Assembly: GCA_018398805.1 (NCBI GenBank)
Contig: JAGFBZ010001959.1
Location: 1-64,000, forward strand
Reading direction: 5' to 3'
DNA: 64,000 nucleotides
Origin: Hirundichthys speculiger
Taxonomy: Eukaryota; Chordata; Actinopteri; Beloniformes; Exocoetidae
Below are positions 52,691 through 63,546 of this stretch, piece after piece. Positions within the stretch are counted from its first letter, which is position 1. Each line of letters starts with the position of its first letter. A model generated the notes under the pieces. The model did no database searches. It saw only the letters and a program-made list of their open reading frames with translations, and was not told the DNA's origin. The position numbers and the translations under genes are program-made.

Positions 52691-52765
52691 GTAGCGATCC
52701 CAGTTTGATGTTCAATGGTTTCAGTGGTGGAGATCTCTCAGTGACGGGTTGGAACTGGTTTACAG

Positions 52766-53287
52766 GGAGGAGGAGGTGGGGGTCACGATGACGAAGCCCA
52801 GTGGCGACGGCGAAGCGGCGTCCAGCAGCTCGGGGGGGTTCTCCCGCTCTCTGAGCCACATCAGCGAGACCAGCGCAGACGGAGTCGTGATGACGGACCA
52901 GTCAGGGGAGGGGGGCGGGTCTCCAACCTCTGGGGTCTCCATCAATGACATCATCATGGAGATGCCCAGCAGGAGTCCGGAGCACCCTACTTCCGCCGTG
53001 ATGGAGGACGCCACCGATCCACCAACACCTGAGTGTACACAGGCCACCCCCAGGACCGAGGGCCAACCGGGGAGGAGCCCAACCTCCAGGACAGCGGGGA
53101 CGAGACGTACGTGGCCCAGCGGGTGGCGGTGGAGGAGGAGATACCAGCGATGGGCGGGGATGTAGAGGACAGCGGGGTGGAGGACGCTCTGGCGGGGCTG
53201 CTGTCCTCTCTGGACGACTACAGAGGACAGTTCCCAGAGTTACAGCTGCTGGAGCAGGAGCTGCGGCTGCTGCAGGTCACGCTCAAG
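52766..53287 (+). CDS. ripor1: ripor1 exon 15 (linker to LDDYRGQFPEL), internal frameshift
   Basis: Acceptor GGTTTACAG, donor GTGAGC. The first part reads FSRSLSHISETSADG (human: YSRTLSHISEASVDA) in one frame, which closes at 53163-53165. The last part reads VEDALAGLLSSLDDYRGQFP and ELQLLEQELRLLQ (human: ALMAALDDYRGQFPEL) in another frame, opened by a stop at 53030-53032. The shift must lie at 53033-53165. One G missing from the G4 run at 53069-53072 would restore a continuous frame. Both halves are conserved, so a sequencing or assembly error is more likely than a dead gene. Confidence 0.85.
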
Positions 53288-53489
53288 GTGAGCAGGGTGG
53301 AGGGCAGGGGGGGGCGGGGGGGGGGGCGTGGTCTCTCTCTGGACCTCACCCACAGGATTCTGAAGCTATGGGTGGCGCCACCCTGGCAGCAGCTGCCCAA
53401 CATGGTGAATCCAGATGTGGATAAAGGGGTGGGACAAAGGTCTGAACGCGCCCACTTGAGAGTGGAGGGGGCTAGGGCCTGAGAGTTAC

Positions 53490-55335
53490 CATTTCTCCTG
53501 AGGGCCTGAAGTTGAGGTACTGCTGAGAGTGGATACTTAGATGAGAGGAATGGGCTGAGAGGGAGGTTACTGGGCCTGAGAGTGGGAGTGGAGGTGACTG
53601 GGCCTGAGAGTGGAGGTGACTGGGCTGGGCCTGAGAGTGGAGGGGCTGGGCCTGAGAGTGGAGGGGGCTGGGCCTGAGGGTGGAGGGGAGGTGACTGGGC
53701 CTGAGAGTGGCCTGAGAGTGGAGGGGCTGGGCCCTGAGAGTGGAGGTGACTGGCTGAGGTGGAGGTGGTTGGGCCTGAGAGTGGAGGTGATGGGCCTGAG
53801 AGTGGAGGGGGGTGGGCCTGAGAGTGGAGGTGACTGGGCCTGGAGAGTGGAGGTGACTGGGCCTGAGGTGGAGGTGGTGACTGGGCTGAGAGTGGAGGGG
53901 GCTGGTGAGGTGGAGGGACTGGGGCCTGAGAGTGGAGGGGGGGGACTGGGCTGAGAGTGGAGGGTGACTGGGCCTGAGAGTGGAGGTGACTGGGCCTGAG
54001 TGGAGGTGTGGGCTGAGAGTGGAGGTGACTGGGCCTGAGAGTGGAGGTGACTGGGCCTGAGAGTGGAGGTGACTGGGCCTGAGAGTGGAGGTGACTGGGC
54101 CTGAGAGTGGAGGTGGCTGGGCCTGAGAGTGGAGGTGGCTGGGCCTGAGAGTGGAGGTGGAGGTGAGGTGGGCCTGAGAGTGGGAGGTGGACTGGGCCTG
54201 AGAGTGGAGGTGACTGGGCCTGAGAGTGGAGGTGACCTGGGTGGAGGGCCTGAGAGTGGAGGTGACTGGGCCTGAGAGTGGACTGGGCCTGAGAGTAGAG
54301 GTGGCTGGGCCTGAGAGTGGAGGTGGCTGGGCCTGAGAGTGGAGGTGACTGGGCCTGAGAGTGGAGGTGACTGGGCCTGAGAGTGGAGGTGGCTGGGCCT
54401 GAGAGTGGAGGTGACTGGGCCTGAGAGTGGAGGGGGCTGGGCCTGAGAGTGGAGGTGGTTAGGGCTGAGAGTGGAGGTGGCTGGGCCTGAGAGTGGAGGT
54501 GACTGGGCCTGAGAGTGGAGGTGACTGGGCCTGAGAGTGGAGGTGACTGGGCCTGAGAGTGGAGGGGGCTGGGCCTGAGAGTGGAGTGGAGGTGAGGTGG
54601 GGCCTGAGGGTGGAGGTGACTGGGCCTGAGAGTGGAGGGGGCTGGGCCTGAGAGTGGAGGGGCTGGGCCTGAGAGTGGAGGTGGCTGGGCCTGAGAGTGG
54701 AGGTGGTTGGGCCTGAGAGTGGGGGAGACTGGGCCTGAGAGTGGAGGTGACTGGGCCGGAGAGTGGAGGGGGTGACTGGGCCTGAGAGTGGAGGTGACTG
54801 GGCCTGAGAGTGGAGGTGACTGGGCCTGAGAGTGGAGGTGGCTGGGCCTGAGAGTGGAGGTGGTTGGGCCTGAGAGTGGAGGTGACTGGGCCTGAGAGTG
54901 GAGGTGGACTGGGCCTGAGAGTGGAGGTGACTGGGCCTGAGAGTGGAGGTGACTGGGCCTGAGAGTGGAGGTGACTGGGCCTGAGAGTGGAGGTGGTTGG
55001 GCCTGAGAGTGGAGGTGACTGGGCCTGAGAGTGGAGGTGACTGGGCCTGAGAGTGGAGGTGACTGGGCCTGAGTGGAGGTGACTGGGCCTGAGAGTGGAG
55101 GTGACGGGGCTGAGAGGGGGTGCCTGAGAGGGAGTGGAGGGGGGCTGGCTGACTGGGCCTGAGAGTGGAGGTGACTGGGCCTGAGAGTGGAGGTGACTGG
55201 GCCTGAGAGTGGAGGTGACTGGGCCTGAGAGTGGAGGTGACTGGGCCTGAGAGTGGAGGTGACTGGGCCTGAGAGTGGAGGTGACTGGGCCTGAGAGTGG
55301 AGGTGACTGGGCCTGAGAGTGGATGGGGACTGGGT
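53490..55335 (+). repeat. minisatellite, 22-bp unit, in intron 15
   Basis: About 83 copies of GGCCTGAGAGTGGAGGTGAC plus TG, with GGCTG/GGTTG variants. The left third (to about 54300) carries many short deletions. The right part is regular. Confidence 0.95.
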
Positions 55336-55370
55336 CAGGGCAGCTGCTCGAATGCTTGGTCCTCCTCTAG

Positions 55371-55650
55371 CTAGCCCCAGCTAGCGGTTCTGTGTTAGTC
55401 TGGCAGGAAGCTAGCCCCAGCTAGCGGTTCTGTGTTAGTCTGACAGGAAGCTAGCCCCAGCTAGCGGTCCTGTGATAGTCTGACAGGAAGCTAGCCCCAG
55501 CTAGCGGTCCTGTGTTAGTCTGACAGGAAGCTAGCCCCAGCTAGTGGTCCTGTAATAGTCTGACAGGATGCTAGCCCCAGCTAGCGGTCCTTTGTTAGTC
55601 TGACAGGAAACTAGCCCCAGCTATCGGTCCTGTGATAGTCTGACAGGAAG
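55371..55650 (+). repeat. minisatellite, 40-bp unit, 7 copies, in intron 15
   Basis: The unit joins CTAGCCCCAGCTAGCGGTCC with TGTGTTAGTCTGACAGGAAG. Copies are nearly uniform. Confidence 0.95.
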
Positions 55651-56068
55651 CGACAGCTGCCACCATCCTTCATGAGACCTAACAGCTGATTAGTCATGTG
55701 CACAGGTAGACTCCAGGTGGTGCTCAAACTGTGGTCCCTTTCTGCTGAACAACCATTGAGCAGATATTTCACCACTGAGGTCATAAAGCTGTGATTTTTA
55801 TCACATAAATTTAATTCTGCAAAAGTCACAAGATGACAGGAAGTTGTAAACAGGAAGAATTTTTGTCAAAAAGTCAGTTTTGTTAACGTAGTTATTTTAC
55901 AACTATAAACGTGATTTTATGTCAAAAAGTCGTGATTTTGTGAAAGTCGATATTTTGAGTAATTTGTGATTTTCTGTCTATTTTTGTGTCATTTTATGTG
56001 TTTTTGTGCCATTGTGTGGCATTACAAACATGGCTGTCGGCGCTCAAACTGTGTATGCTAACATGCAG
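55651..56068. other. unique end of ripor1 intron 15
   Basis: AT-rich, with several GTCAAAAAGTC-like short repeats near 55865-55935. It ends in the TAACATGCAG acceptor. Confidence 0.55.
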
Positions 56069-56205
56069 GGCGGTGGGCGGAGCCGCTCGCCCAGCGTGGT
56101 CAGCCTTACCGTGGAAACGGCTCTGGGGAGCTTTGACTTCCTGGACACATCAGACTGGGAGGAGGAGGAGGACGAGAGGAGCGGCAGGAGAAGCAGGAGC
56201 AGCAG
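56069..56205 (+). CDS. ripor1: ripor1 exon 16
   Basis: Acceptor AACATGCAG, donor GTGAGT. Residues 654-699: RSRSPSVVSLTVETALGSF, then DFLDTSDWEEEEDERSG. Human RIPOR1 reads RSRASSLSITVEHALESFSFL followed by an acidic run. The phase fits exon 15. Confidence 0.95.
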
Positions 56206-56291
56206 GTGAGTGAAGTTCTGGTGGACCTGTGACCCGTCAGAACCACATGTGGTCTCCATGAGAGGGTCAGCTGGTTTCTCTGTTCATGCAG

Positions 56292-56412
56292 GTCTCAACA
56301 GGACCGACCCAGACCCATACTGTCCTCCCCGCCGTCCCCTCTCACCACAGGCTGCCCTGCTCTGGACCGGTCCCTGGTGGTCCACCTGAGGAACTGCAGC
56401 ACTCAGATGCTG
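56292..56412 (+). CDS. ripor1: ripor1 exon 17
   Basis: Acceptor GTTCATGCAG, donor GTAGGA. A proline-rich stretch (DRPRPILSSPPSPL) leads into TTGCPALDRSLVVHLRNCS (human: STGCPALDAALVRHLYHCS), the start of the C-terminal conserved region (residues 699-739). Intron 16 is 86 bp. Confidence 0.95.
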
Positions 56413-56642
56413 GTAGGAGATGCTCTGATTACCAGCTGAAGAACCATTGGTTCATTAAGCTTGGGTTCTTCAGAACAGCACTTCTTTAGACGGTACTGTC
56501 TCAGGTTAGCATGAACCCAGTGAAGCTGAAATGGATGAATTTGATCAGGATAAATGTAAGATACACTCACCAGCCTCTTTATCAGGTCCACCTGCTCGTT
56601 AACACTGATTTCTAATCAGCTAATCACATGAGCATCATCAAT

Positions 56643-56709
56643 ATCAGCAATAATCAGCAATAACATTGCTGATTATTGCTGATGTTTGCTAACAAACATC
56701 AGCAATAAT
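56643..56709. repeat. two overlapping perfect inverted repeats inside the Tc1 remnant
   Basis: ATCAGCAATAATCAGCAA pairs with its complement across TAACA (18-bp arms, 56643-56683). ATTATTGCTGATGTTTG pairs with its complement across CTAA (17-bp arms, 56672-56709). The middle segment can pair with either side. Confidence 0.9.
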
Positions 56710-56714
56710 TATTG

Positions 56715-56880
56715 CTATCATGGATGAGCAGTTGACAAATCTGCAGCAGCTGGTGATGCTGTCATGAAAATATGGACCGAACTCTCTGAGGAACGTTTCC
56801 AGGACCTGGTTGAATCTATGACACGAATGATTAAGGCAGTTCTGAAGGAGAACGGAGGTCCAACCTGGTACCAGCAAGGT
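56715..56880 (+). pseudogene. Tc1 transposase C-terminal remnant, frameshifted
   Basis: Translated pieces LTNLQQL and, one frame over, GDAVMKIWTELSEERFQDLV, ESMTRMIKAVLKENGGPTWY follow the C-terminus of fish Tc1-like transposases. A one-base shift near the LQQL segment and loss of the catalytic DDE part make it non-functional. Confidence 0.75.
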
Positions 56881-57024
56881 GGAGCCGATAAAGTGGCCGG
56901 TGAGGGTAGTCTTGGCTTTTTAGGTTAACATAAACAAGATTTGACTAAAATTAAAAGACTCTGGACTCTTCCAGAGCATCTCAGAGCTGCTCGTGGTAGT
57001 TCTAACTACTGAAGATACTGAAGA

Positions 57025-58781
57025 CAGCCTCTAGTGGTCAGTAGAGGAACTGCAGCCTCTAGTGGTCAGTAGAGGAACTGCAGCCTCTAGTGGTCAGTAG
57101 AGGAACTGCAGCCTCTAGTGGTCAGTAGAGGAACTGCAGCCTCAAGTGGTCAGTAGAGGAACTGCAGCCTCTAGCAGTCGGTAGAGGAACTGCAGCCTCT
57201 AGTGGTCAGTAGAGGAACTGCAGCCTCTAGTGGTCAGTAGAGGAACTGCGGCCTCTAGCGGTCGGTAGAGGAACTGCAGCCTCTAGCGGTCGGTAGAGGA
57301 ACTGCAGCCTCTAGTGGTCAGTAGAGGAACTGCAGCCTCTAGTGGTCAGTAGAGGAACTGCAGCCTCAAGTGGTCAGTAGAGGAACTGCAGCCTCTAGCA
57401 GTCGGTAGAGAGGAACTGCAGCCTCAAGTGGTCAGTAGAGGAACTGCAGCCTCTAGCGTCGGTAGAGAGGAACTGCAGCCTCAAGTGGTCGGTAGAGGAA
57501 CTGCAGCCTCTAGTGGTCAGTAGAGGAACTGCAGCCTCTAGTGGTCAGTAGAGGAACTGCAGCCTCAAGTGGTCAGTAGAGGAACTGCAGCCTCTAGCGG
57601 TCGGTAGAGGAACTGCAGCCTCTAGTGGTCGTAGAGGAACTGCAGCCTCTAGGGTCAGAGGAAGCCTCTAGTGGTAGAGGAACTGCAGCCTCTAGCGGTC
57701 GGTAGAGGAACTGCAGCCTCTAGCGGTCGGTAGAGGAACTGCAGCCTCTAGTGGTCAGTAGAGGAACTGCAGGCCTCTAGCGGTCGGTAGAGGAACTGCA
57801 GCCTCTAGTGGTCAGTAGAGGAACTGCAGCCTCTAGTGGTCGGTAGAGGAACTGCAGCCTCAAGTGGTCAGTAGAGGAACTGCAGCCTCTAGCAGTCGGT
57901 AGAGGAACTGCAGCCTCAAGTGGTCAGTAGAGGAACTGCAGCCTCTAGCGGTCGGTAGAGGAACTGCAGCCTCAAGTGGTCGGTAGAGGAACTGCAGCCT
58001 CTAGTGGTCAGTAGAGGAACTGCAGCCTCTAGTGGTCAGTAGAGGAACTGCAGCCTCTAGCGGTCGGTAGAGGAACTGTGGTCCGTGGAGGAACTGCGGC
58101 CTCTAGCGGTCGGTAGAGGAACTGCGGCCTCTAGCGGTCGGTAGAGGAACTGCAGCCTCTAGTGGTCAGTAGAGGAACTGCAGCCTCTAGTGGTCAGTAG
58201 AGGAACTGCAGCCTCAGTGGTCTAGAGGAACTGCAGCCTCAAGTGGTCAGTAGAGAACTGCAGCCTCTAGCGGTCGGTAGAGGAACTGCAGCCTCAGTGT
58301 CAGAGAGGAACTGCAGCCTCTAGCGGTCGGTAGAGGAACTGCAGCCTCTAGTGGTCGGTAGAGGAACTGCAGCCTCTAGTGGTCAGTAGAGGAACTGCAG
58401 CCTCTAGCGGTCGGTAGAGGAACTGCGCCTCTAGCGGTCGGTAGAGGAACTGTCTAGGTCAGTAGAGGAACTGCGGCCTCTAGCGGTCGGTAGAGGAACT
58501 GCAGCCTCTAGCGGTCTAGAGGAACTGCAGGCCTCTAGCGGTCGGTAGAGGAAACTGCGGCCTCTAGCGGTCGGTAGAGGAACTGGGCCCAGCGGTCGGT
58601 AGAGGAACTGCGGCCTCTAGCGGTCGGTTAGAGGAACTGCGGCCGCCTCTAGCGGTCGGTAGAGGAACTGCGGCCTCTAGCGGTCGGGTAGAGGAAATGC
58701 GGCCTCTAGCGGTCGGTAGAGGAACTGCGGCCTCAAGCGGTCGGTAGAGGAACTGCGGCCTCAAGCGGTCGGTAGAGGAAC
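57025..58781 (+). repeat. 28-bp minisatellite family, locus 3 (intron 17)
   Basis: About 62 copies of the GGAACTGCAGCCTCTAGTGG plus TCAGTAGA unit. The right end is enriched for CTGCGGCCTCTAGCGGTCGG variants. 57600-58560 has many short deletions. Confidence 0.96.
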
Positions 58782-58918
58782 TTCCATGTCAGATTCAGAA
58801 CAGAAATGCAGATGTTGCCCCTAAAACAGCTGTGAACACCATGATGATTGTCACACTGACATTGATGTTCCTGGTCATGTGATTCATGCTCCTGGTCATG
58901 TGACGCTTCATGTTTCAG

Positions 58919-59054
58919 CGTCTGGGTATGTTCGGTCCTCTGCGGTGTGGAGAGATGTATGCCTTAGACCGACTGCTCAGAGAGACTCGAGTCCTCCAGA
59001 CCGTCCGCCGCCTCATCAAGGACGACCCTCGCCACCTCAGACAGCCTGAAGAAG
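58919..59054 (+). CDS. ripor1: ripor1 exon 18
   Basis: Acceptor ATGTTTCAG, donor GTAGGA. Residues 740-785 begin RLGMFGPLRCGEMYALDRLL (human: KLGTFGPLRCQEAWALERLL) and continue RETRVLQTVRRL. The phase fits exon 17 and leaves one base for exon 19. Confidence 0.97.
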
Positions 59055-59143
59055 GTAGGACTGAACCTGCACCCCTCGGGTCTGTGATCCTCAGTCATGT
59101 CCAGGTCCACCTCCAACCAATCCTCTGGACCCGTGTGTTTCAG

Positions 59144-59293
59144 TGATCCCGCCCCTGGCCGTGTGTGGGGGTGCAGTGTCGCTATGGCAACAGTGTGTGG
59201 GGCAGGGCAGCGTGTACTGCGTCTCTGCTGACAGCTTCCTGTCGACTCTGTCTGAAGTCCACGCCCACCTGCTGCAGGAGCACGCCGACTCAG
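59144..59293 (+). CDS. ripor1: ripor1 exon 19
   Basis: Acceptor TGTGTTTCAG, donor GTACGA. Residues 785-835 with LWQQCVGQGSVYCVSADSF, corresponding to human FWDQCTERLSCFLCPVERV. Helical and moderately conserved. Intron 18 is 89 bp. Confidence 0.93.
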
Positions 59294-59314
59294 GTACGAC
59301 ATCTCACCGTAGAC

Positions 59315-59367
59315 CAGTCCTTCTCAAATAGTGGGGCGGGACCCCTTGGGGGGGGCACTGTGCGATG

Positions 59368-59401
<34 letters not shown>

Positions 59402-59571
59402 GTGTGTGACCCCAGAGAACATGTTTTTTTTTTTTTCGTCGTACTGGTATAAAGTGTAATTGCACACATACTCCAGTAGGGGGCAGTGGCGCTCTCATCG
59501 TCCCAGTGGGTTCAGGGAGTTTTAGCTATATTGTGTCGGGTTTTTTGCACGAAAATAATTGAGAAGCACTG
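59315..59571. mobile_element. hAT MITE, 257 bp, 8-bp target duplication
   Basis: The left end CAGTCCTTCTCAAATAGTGG and the right end, reverse-complemented CAGTGCTTCTCAATTATTTT, are inverted repeats. CCGTAGAC flanks both sides (59307-59314 and 59572-59579). It carries a 31-G run. It sits about 20 bp downstream of the exon 19 donor. Confidence 0.88.
59370..59400 (+). repeat. poly-G tract, 31 G, inside the hAT MITE
   Basis: An uninterrupted G run follows GATGCC and precedes TGTGTGTG. Its true length is uncertain for sequencing reasons. Confidence 0.9.
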
Positions 59572-59579
59572 CCGTAGAC

Positions 59580-60065
59580 GTATGGAAGAACTGGACTGGG
59601 CCTCTGTGATGTCATCGATGGGTGTCTACAGAGCCATTCTGTCTTGAAAATGGGTGGAACCAGCAGGACTGGGACACGCCCAGTTAGCTGTTTAGCCTTC
59701 CTGGCAGATGTTTGATTGATGCCAGTGATCATAAGGGCTGAGAAGTTTGAGAGGATGAACGTGACAGAATGTGGTTTAGTTTGGTTCCAGATGAAGATGT
59801 GAACAAATCCATAACAGCAAAGTAATTAACCAGCAGAGCAGCAAAGACACTAAATGAAACTGCGTTCAGTTAAATTCATCAGACCGCTGGCTGCTGGTTT
59901 TTCTGTGGCCTTAATTAAAGCTGAGGAGCTCACAGGACTGGACGGTTAATTAAATTAAACATCTCCTTCACATCCAGTGTCAGTTACTTCAGTGATTCAT
60001 CAGTGGTTCGTCTGTGTCCTGGTTCAGAGCCACAGATATCAGTCAGTGGTTCAGGTTGACTGGAC
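59580..60065. other. unique intron 19 sequence, nothing recognised
   Basis: Single-copy-looking DNA between the hAT MITE and the fourth 28-bp array. Confidence 0.55.
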
Positions 60066-63000
60066 AGCCTCTGGTGGTCAATAGAAGAACTGCAGCCTCT
60101 GGTGGTCGGTATAGGAACTGCAGCCTCTGGTGGTCGGTAGAGGAACTGCAGCCTCTGGTGGTCAATAGAAGAACTGCAGCCTCTGGTGGTCAGTAGAGGA
60201 ACTGCAGCCTCTAGTGGTCAGTAGAGAAACTGCAGCCTCTAGTGGTCAGTAGAGGAACTGCAGCCTCTAGTGGTCAGTAGAGAAACTGCAGCCTCTAGTG
60301 GTCGGTAGAAGAACTGCAGCCTCTACTGGTCAATAGAGAAACTGCAGCCTCTAGTGGTCAGTAGAGGAACTGCAGCCTCTAGTGGTCATTAGAGGAAGTG
60401 CAGCCTCTAGTGGTCGGTAGAGGAACTGCAGCCTCTAGTGGTTGGTAGAGGAACTACAGCCTCTAGTGGTCAGCAGAGTAACTGCAGCCTCTACTGGTCA
60501 ATAGAGAAACTGCAGCCTCTAGTGGTTGGTAGAGGAACTACAGCCTCTAGTGGTCGGTAGATGAACTGCAGCCTCTAGTGGTCAGCAGAGGAACTGCAGC
60601 CTCTAGTGGTCAGTAGAGGAACTACAGCCTCTAGTGGTCGATAGAGGAACTGCAGCCTCTAGTGGTCGATAGAGGAACTGCACCCTCTAGTGGTCGATAG
60701 AGGAACTGCAGCCTCTAGTGGTCATTAGAGGAAGTGCAGCCTCTAGTGGTCGGTAGAGGAACTGCAGCCTCTAGTGGTTGGTAGAGGAACTACAGCCTCT
60801 AGTGGTCATTAGAGGAAGTGCAGCCTCTAGTGGTCGGTAGAGGAACTGCAGCCTCTAGTGGTTGGTAGAGGAACTACAGCCTCTAGTGGTCAGCAGAGTA
60901 ACTGCAGCCTCTACTGGTCAATAGAGAAACTGCAGCCTCTAGTGGTTGGTAGAGGAACTACAGCCTCTAGTGGTCGGTAGATGAACTGCAGCCTCTAGTG
61001 GTCAGCAGAGGAACTGCAGCCTCTAGTGGTCAGTAGAGGAACTACAGCCTCTAGTGGTCGATAGAGGAACTGCAGCCTCTAGTGGTCGATAGAGGAACTG
61101 CACCCTCTAGTGGTCGATAGAGGAACTGCAGCCTCTAGTGGTCATTAGAGGAAGCGCAGCCTCTAGTGGTCAGTAGAGGAACCGCAGTCTCTAGTGGTCA
61201 ATAGAGGAACCGCAGCCTCTAGTAGTCGGTAGAGGAACCACAGCCTCTAGTGGTCAGTAGAGGAACTACAGCCTCTAGTGGTCAGTAGAGGAACTACAGC
61301 CTCTAGTGGTCAGTAGAGGAACTACAGCCTCTAGTGGTTGGTAGATGAACTGCAGCCTCTAGTGGTCAGCAGAGTAACTGCAGCCTCTACTGGTCAATAG
61401 AGAAACTGCAGCCTCTAGTGGTTGGTAGAGGAACTACAGCCTCTAGTGGTCGGTAGATGAACTGCAGCCTCTAGTGGTCGGTAGAGGAACTGCAGCCTCT
61501 ACTGGTCAATAGAGAAACTGCAGCCTCTAGTGGTCAGTAGAGGAACTGCAGCCTCTAGTGGTCATTAGAGGAAGTGCAGCCTCTAGTGGTCGGTAGAGGA
61601 ACTGCAGCCTCTAGTGGTTGGTAGAGGAACTACAGCCTCTAGTGGTCAGCAGAGTAACTGCAGCCTCTACTGGTCAATAGAGAAACTGCAGCCTCTAGTG
61701 GTTGGTAGAGGAACTACAGCCTCTAGTGGTCGATAGATGAACTGCAGCCTCTAGTGGTCAGCAGAGGAACTGCAGCCTCTAGTGGTCAGTAGAGGAACTG
61801 CAGCCTCTAGTGGTCAGCAGAGGAACTGCAGCCTCTAGTGGTCGATAGAGGAACTGCAGCCTCTAGTGGTCGATAGAGGAACTGCACCCTCTAGTGGTCG
61901 ATAGAGGAACTGCAGCCTCTAGTGGTCATTAGAGGAAGCGCAGCCTCTAGTGGTCAGTAGAGGAACCGCAGTCTCTAGTGGTCAATAGAGGAACCGCAGC
62001 CTCTAGTGGTCAGTAGAGGAACTACAGCCTCTAGTGGTCAGTAGAGGAACTACAGCCTCTAGTGGTTGGTAGATGAACTGCAGCCTCTAGTGGTCAGCAG
62101 AGTAACTGCAGCCTCTACTGGTCAATAGAGAAACTGCAGCCTCTAGTGGTTGGTAGAGGAACTACAGCCTAGTGGTCGCAGCCTCTAGTGGTCAGCAGAG
62201 GAACTGCAGCCTCTAGTGGTCAGTAGAGGAACTGCAGCCTCTAGTGGTCAGTAGAGGAAAGCAGCCTCTAGTGGTCAGAGGAACTGCAGCCTCTAGTGGT
62301 CAGTAGAGGAACTGCAGCCTCTAGTGGTCAGTAGAGGAACTGCAGCCTCTAGTGGTCAGTAGAGGAACTACAGCCTCTAGTGGTCAGTAGAGGAAGCGCA
62401 GCCTCTAGTGGTCAATAGAGAAACTGCAGCCTCTAGTAGTTGGTAGAGGAACTACAGCCTCTAGTGGTCATTAGAGGAACTGCAGCCTCTAGTGGTCGAT
62501 AGAGGAACTGCAGCCTCTAGTGGTCGATAGAGGAACTGCACCCTCTAGTGGTCGATAGAGGAACTGCAGCCTCTAGTGGTCATTAGAGGAAGCGCAGCCT
62601 CTAGTGGTCAGTAGAGGAACCGCAGCCTCTAGTAGTCGGTAGAGGAACTACAGCCTCTAGTGGTCAGTAGAGGAACTACAGCCTCTAGTGGTCAGTAGAG
62701 GAACCGCAGTCTCTAGTGGTCAATAGAGGAACCGCAGCCTCTAGTAGTCGGTAGAGGAACTACAGCCTCTAGTGGTCAGTAGAGGAACTACAGCCTCTAG
62801 TGGTCAGTAGAGGAACTACAGCCTCTAGTGGTCAGTAGAGGAACTACAGCCTCTAGTGGTTGGTAGATGAACTGCAGCCTCTAGTGGTCAGCAGAGTAAC
62901 TGCAGCCTCTACTGGTCAATAGAGAAACTGCAGCCTCTAGTGGTTGGTAGAGGAACTACAGCCTCTAGTGGTCGGTAGATGAACTGCAGCCTCTAGTGGT

Positions 63001-63353
63001 CAGCAGAGGAACTGCAGCCTCTAGTGGTCAGTAGAGGAACTGCAGCCTCTAGTGGTCAGTAGAGGAACTGCAGCCTCTAGTGGTCAGTAGAGGAACTGCA
63101 GCCTCTAGTGGTCAGTAGAGGAACTACAGCCTCTAGTGGTCATTAGAGGAAGCGCAGCCTCTAGTGGTCAATAGAGAAACTGCAGCCTCTAGTAGTTGGT
63201 AGAGGAACTACAGCCTCTAGTGGTCAGTAGAGGAACTGCAGCCTCTAGTGGTCGGTAGAGGAACTGCAGCCTCTAGTGGTCAGTAGAGGAACTGCAGCCT
63301 CTAGTGGTCAGTAGAGGAACTGCAGCCTCTAGTGGTCGGTAGAGGAACCGCAG
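60066..63353 (+). repeat. 28-bp minisatellite family, locus 4 (intron 19), with 420-bp higher-order repeat
   Basis: About 117 copies of the GGAACTGCAGCCTCTAGTGG plus TCAGTAGA unit. Marker variants (CAGAGTAACTGC, CTCTACTGGTCAATAG, GGTCATTAGAGGAAGTGC) recur in fixed order. The copy at 60383 matches that at 60803, 420 bp or 15 units later, and further blocks recur at about 61.4, 61.6, 62.1 and 62.9 kb. Confidence 0.96.
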
Positions 63354-63387
63354 CTGGTTGGTTAACAGTCAGATTGTGTTTCTGCAG

Positions 63388-63546
63388 TGTTCCAGTGCCT
63401 GACTGAGCGGATCCTGGACCAGAGGTTACCACGGCGAGGCAGCGCCCGAGATGGTGTGACGGTGACAGTGTTCCAGCTTTGGAGCTACCTGGAGTCTAAT
63501 GACATCAGCGACCTGGAGACGCACCTGACCGAGTTGGCAGAAGAAG
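63388..63546 (+). CDS. ripor1: ripor1 exon 20 (last exon in window)
   Basis: Acceptor TTTCTGCAG, donor GTATCA. Residues 835-888: TERILDQRLPRRGSARDG, TVFQLWSYLESNDI and LETHLTELAEE. Human RIPOR1 reads LEDALGQKLPRRPQPG, TVFQFWSFVETLD and VTETAEE. In mammals the HEAT-like tail follows directly, so the remaining exons are expected downstream of 64000. Confidence 0.96.

Larger units (their letters stand above)
56564..56906 (+). mobile_element. internally deleted Tc1/mariner element, 343 bp, TA duplication
   Basis: The left end CACTCACCAGCCTCTTTATC and right end GATAAAGTGGCCGGTGAGGG are inverted repeats flanked by TA (56562-56563 and 56907-56908). The ends match a Tc1-like family very common in fish. 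About 0.9 kb of the usual 1.2 kb element is missing. At the deletion site lie two overlapping palindromes built from AATCAGCAATAA. Confidence 0.85.
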
